Positions 5,239 through 5,815 of a stretch of 5,815 nucleotides of DNA are shown one piece after another. Under the pieces are notes generated by a model that had not been told where the DNA came from, did no database searches, and was given only the letters and a program-made list of their open reading frames with translations. How positions within the stretch are numbered: position 1 is the stretch's first letter; each line of letters begins with the position of its first letter. Source of the DNA: Nocardioides sp. GTDB lineage: Bacteria > Actinomycetota > Actinomycetes > Propionibacteriales > Nocardioidaceae. Made by a program: the position numbers and the translations under genes. Location: positions 1 through 5,815 of the forward strand of contig JAHEXO010000166.1 of the NCBI GenBank assembly GCA_023252065.1, written 5' to 3'.

Positions 5239-5815
5239 TCAGCTGACGCCGAGCACTCCTTCGAGCTCGGCCCGGCCCGGGAGGTCGGGTGGCTCGACGA
5301 CCATGTCGGACCGGACGAAGTAGAACTGCGCCCGCACCCGCTCCAGCGGGGCTCCGGTGAGCTCGGCCCACGCGAGGCGGTAGAGGGCCAGCTGCCACGG
5401 GTCGGAGTCGGGCGTGCGGTTGGTCTTCCAGTCCACGACCAGCCACGCGTCGCCGTCGGGCCGCGGGTCGGCGTAGACCGCGTCGATCCGGCCGCGGACG
5501 ACCTGGCCACGGAGCACGAGGGCGAACGGCGCCTCGACCGCGTGGGGCACCCGGTCGGCGAACGGGCCGGCCTCGAACCGCCCGATCAGCTCCTTGAGGT
5601 CGGCGTCGTCGTCGATGCCCGCGTCGCCGCGGCCCGGGAGGTCGTCGGGGTCGAACAGGTCCTGCTGGCCGAACCGGCTCTCGACCCAGGCGTGGAACCG
5701 GGTGCCGAACCGGGCCGCCGGCGAGGGTTGCCGGGGCATCGGCCGGGCGAGGTCGGCCGCGAACCGGTCGGGCTCGTCGCGCAACCGGGTCAGGGCGGGC
5801 GCCGACAGGCTCGAA
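5239..5815 (-). CDS. adnB: AdnB-like helicase-nuclease subunit, C-terminal nuclease domain (5' end outside window)
   Basis: The last 191 residues of a large subunit of the AdnAB double-strand-break resection machine, a heterodimer of two helicase-nucleases that processes broken DNA ends in actinobacteria. The visible part is the RecB-type PD-(D/E)XK nuclease domain. It contains ARPMPRQPSPAARFGTRFHAWVE with its motif His, GRIDAVYADP with the metal-binding Asp, LVVDWKTN with the catalytic Asp and Lys, and QLALYRLAW, the QxxxY helix. The DWKT form, the ARPMPR lead-in, and the ending ELTGAPLERVRAQFYFVRS favour AdnB over AdnA, as does its place next to nudC (Rv3201c in M. tuberculosis). The motif continues as DWKTN, where I expect DWKTG. 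The frame is open to position 5815; an internal TTG at 5784 is not a real start because homologous sequence continues upstream of it. The helicase motifs and a partner adnA would lie to the right of the window. Confidence 0.88.
   Translation of the reverse strand, partial: SSLSAPALTRLRDEPDRFAADLARPMPRQPSPAARFGTRFHAWVESRFGQQDLFDPDDLPGRGDAGIDDDADLKELIGRFEAGPFADRVPHAVEAPFALVLRGQVVRGRIDAVYADPRPDGDAWLVVDWKTNRTPDSDPWQLALYRLAWAELTGAPLERVRAQFYFVRSDMVVEPPDLPGRAELEGVLGVS

Noticed and set aside
5212..5246. Hairpin terminator between convergent deoD and adnB
   Set aside because: TGACCT/AGGTCA and the other pairings found here are short, mutually exclusive and lack a T run, so they are not better than chance in such DNA.

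Overview
This window is chromosomal DNA from a very GC-rich actinomycete. Most codons end in G or C, GTG starts occur, and a mycoredoxin is present, which points to mycothiol-based redox metabolism. The gene set looks most like Nocardioidaceae/Propionibacteriales. That placement is an inference from general family knowledge, not from a search.

Left part (1-2338): the 5' portion of a UvrD2-type helicase gene reads leftward off the window. It is divergent from mrx1 (mycoredoxin-1, rightward), and mrx1 is convergent with nudC (NAD(+)/NADH diphosphatase, leftward). The order and orientation uvrD2 / mrx1 / nudC match the conserved actinobacterial block (Rv3198c-Rv3198A-Rv3199c in Mycobacterium tuberculosis). 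The right edge (5239-5815, leftward) is the C-terminal nuclease domain of an AdnB-like helicase-nuclease, which in M. tuberculosis (Rv3201c) lies two genes from nudC. The window is therefore one conserved DNA-repair/redox neighbourhood, opened up by other genes.

Middle part (2426-5214): three genes lie between nudC and adnB. They are a secreted, apparently two-domain cupredoxin-like protein (leftward), and a rightward pair whose reading frames overlap by 4 bases: a membrane-anchored GtrB/DPM-like family 2 glycosyltransferase and a DeoD-type purine nucleoside phosphorylase. They are not obviously linked in function to the repair genes. The overlap shows that the last two are translated together.

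Non-coding structure: the uvrD2-mrx1 divergent region holds a good match to a SigR/SigH-type (thiol-oxidative stress) promoter facing mrx1, and a perfect 7-bp-arm inverted repeat. The mrx1-nudC gap is filled by three tandem copies of a 74-75 bp unit, each with two palindromes. A 16-bp perfect hairpin lies between the cupredoxin-like gene and nudC. The 219-bp gap before the glycosyltransferase holds short direct and inverted repeats of unknown role.

I see no mobile element, CRISPR array, tRNA or rRNA. The most unusual features are the Asp-to-Asn change in the Walker B motif of the UvrD2-like helicase, the tandem palindromic repeat, and the possible single copper site in the duplicated cupredoxin-like protein.
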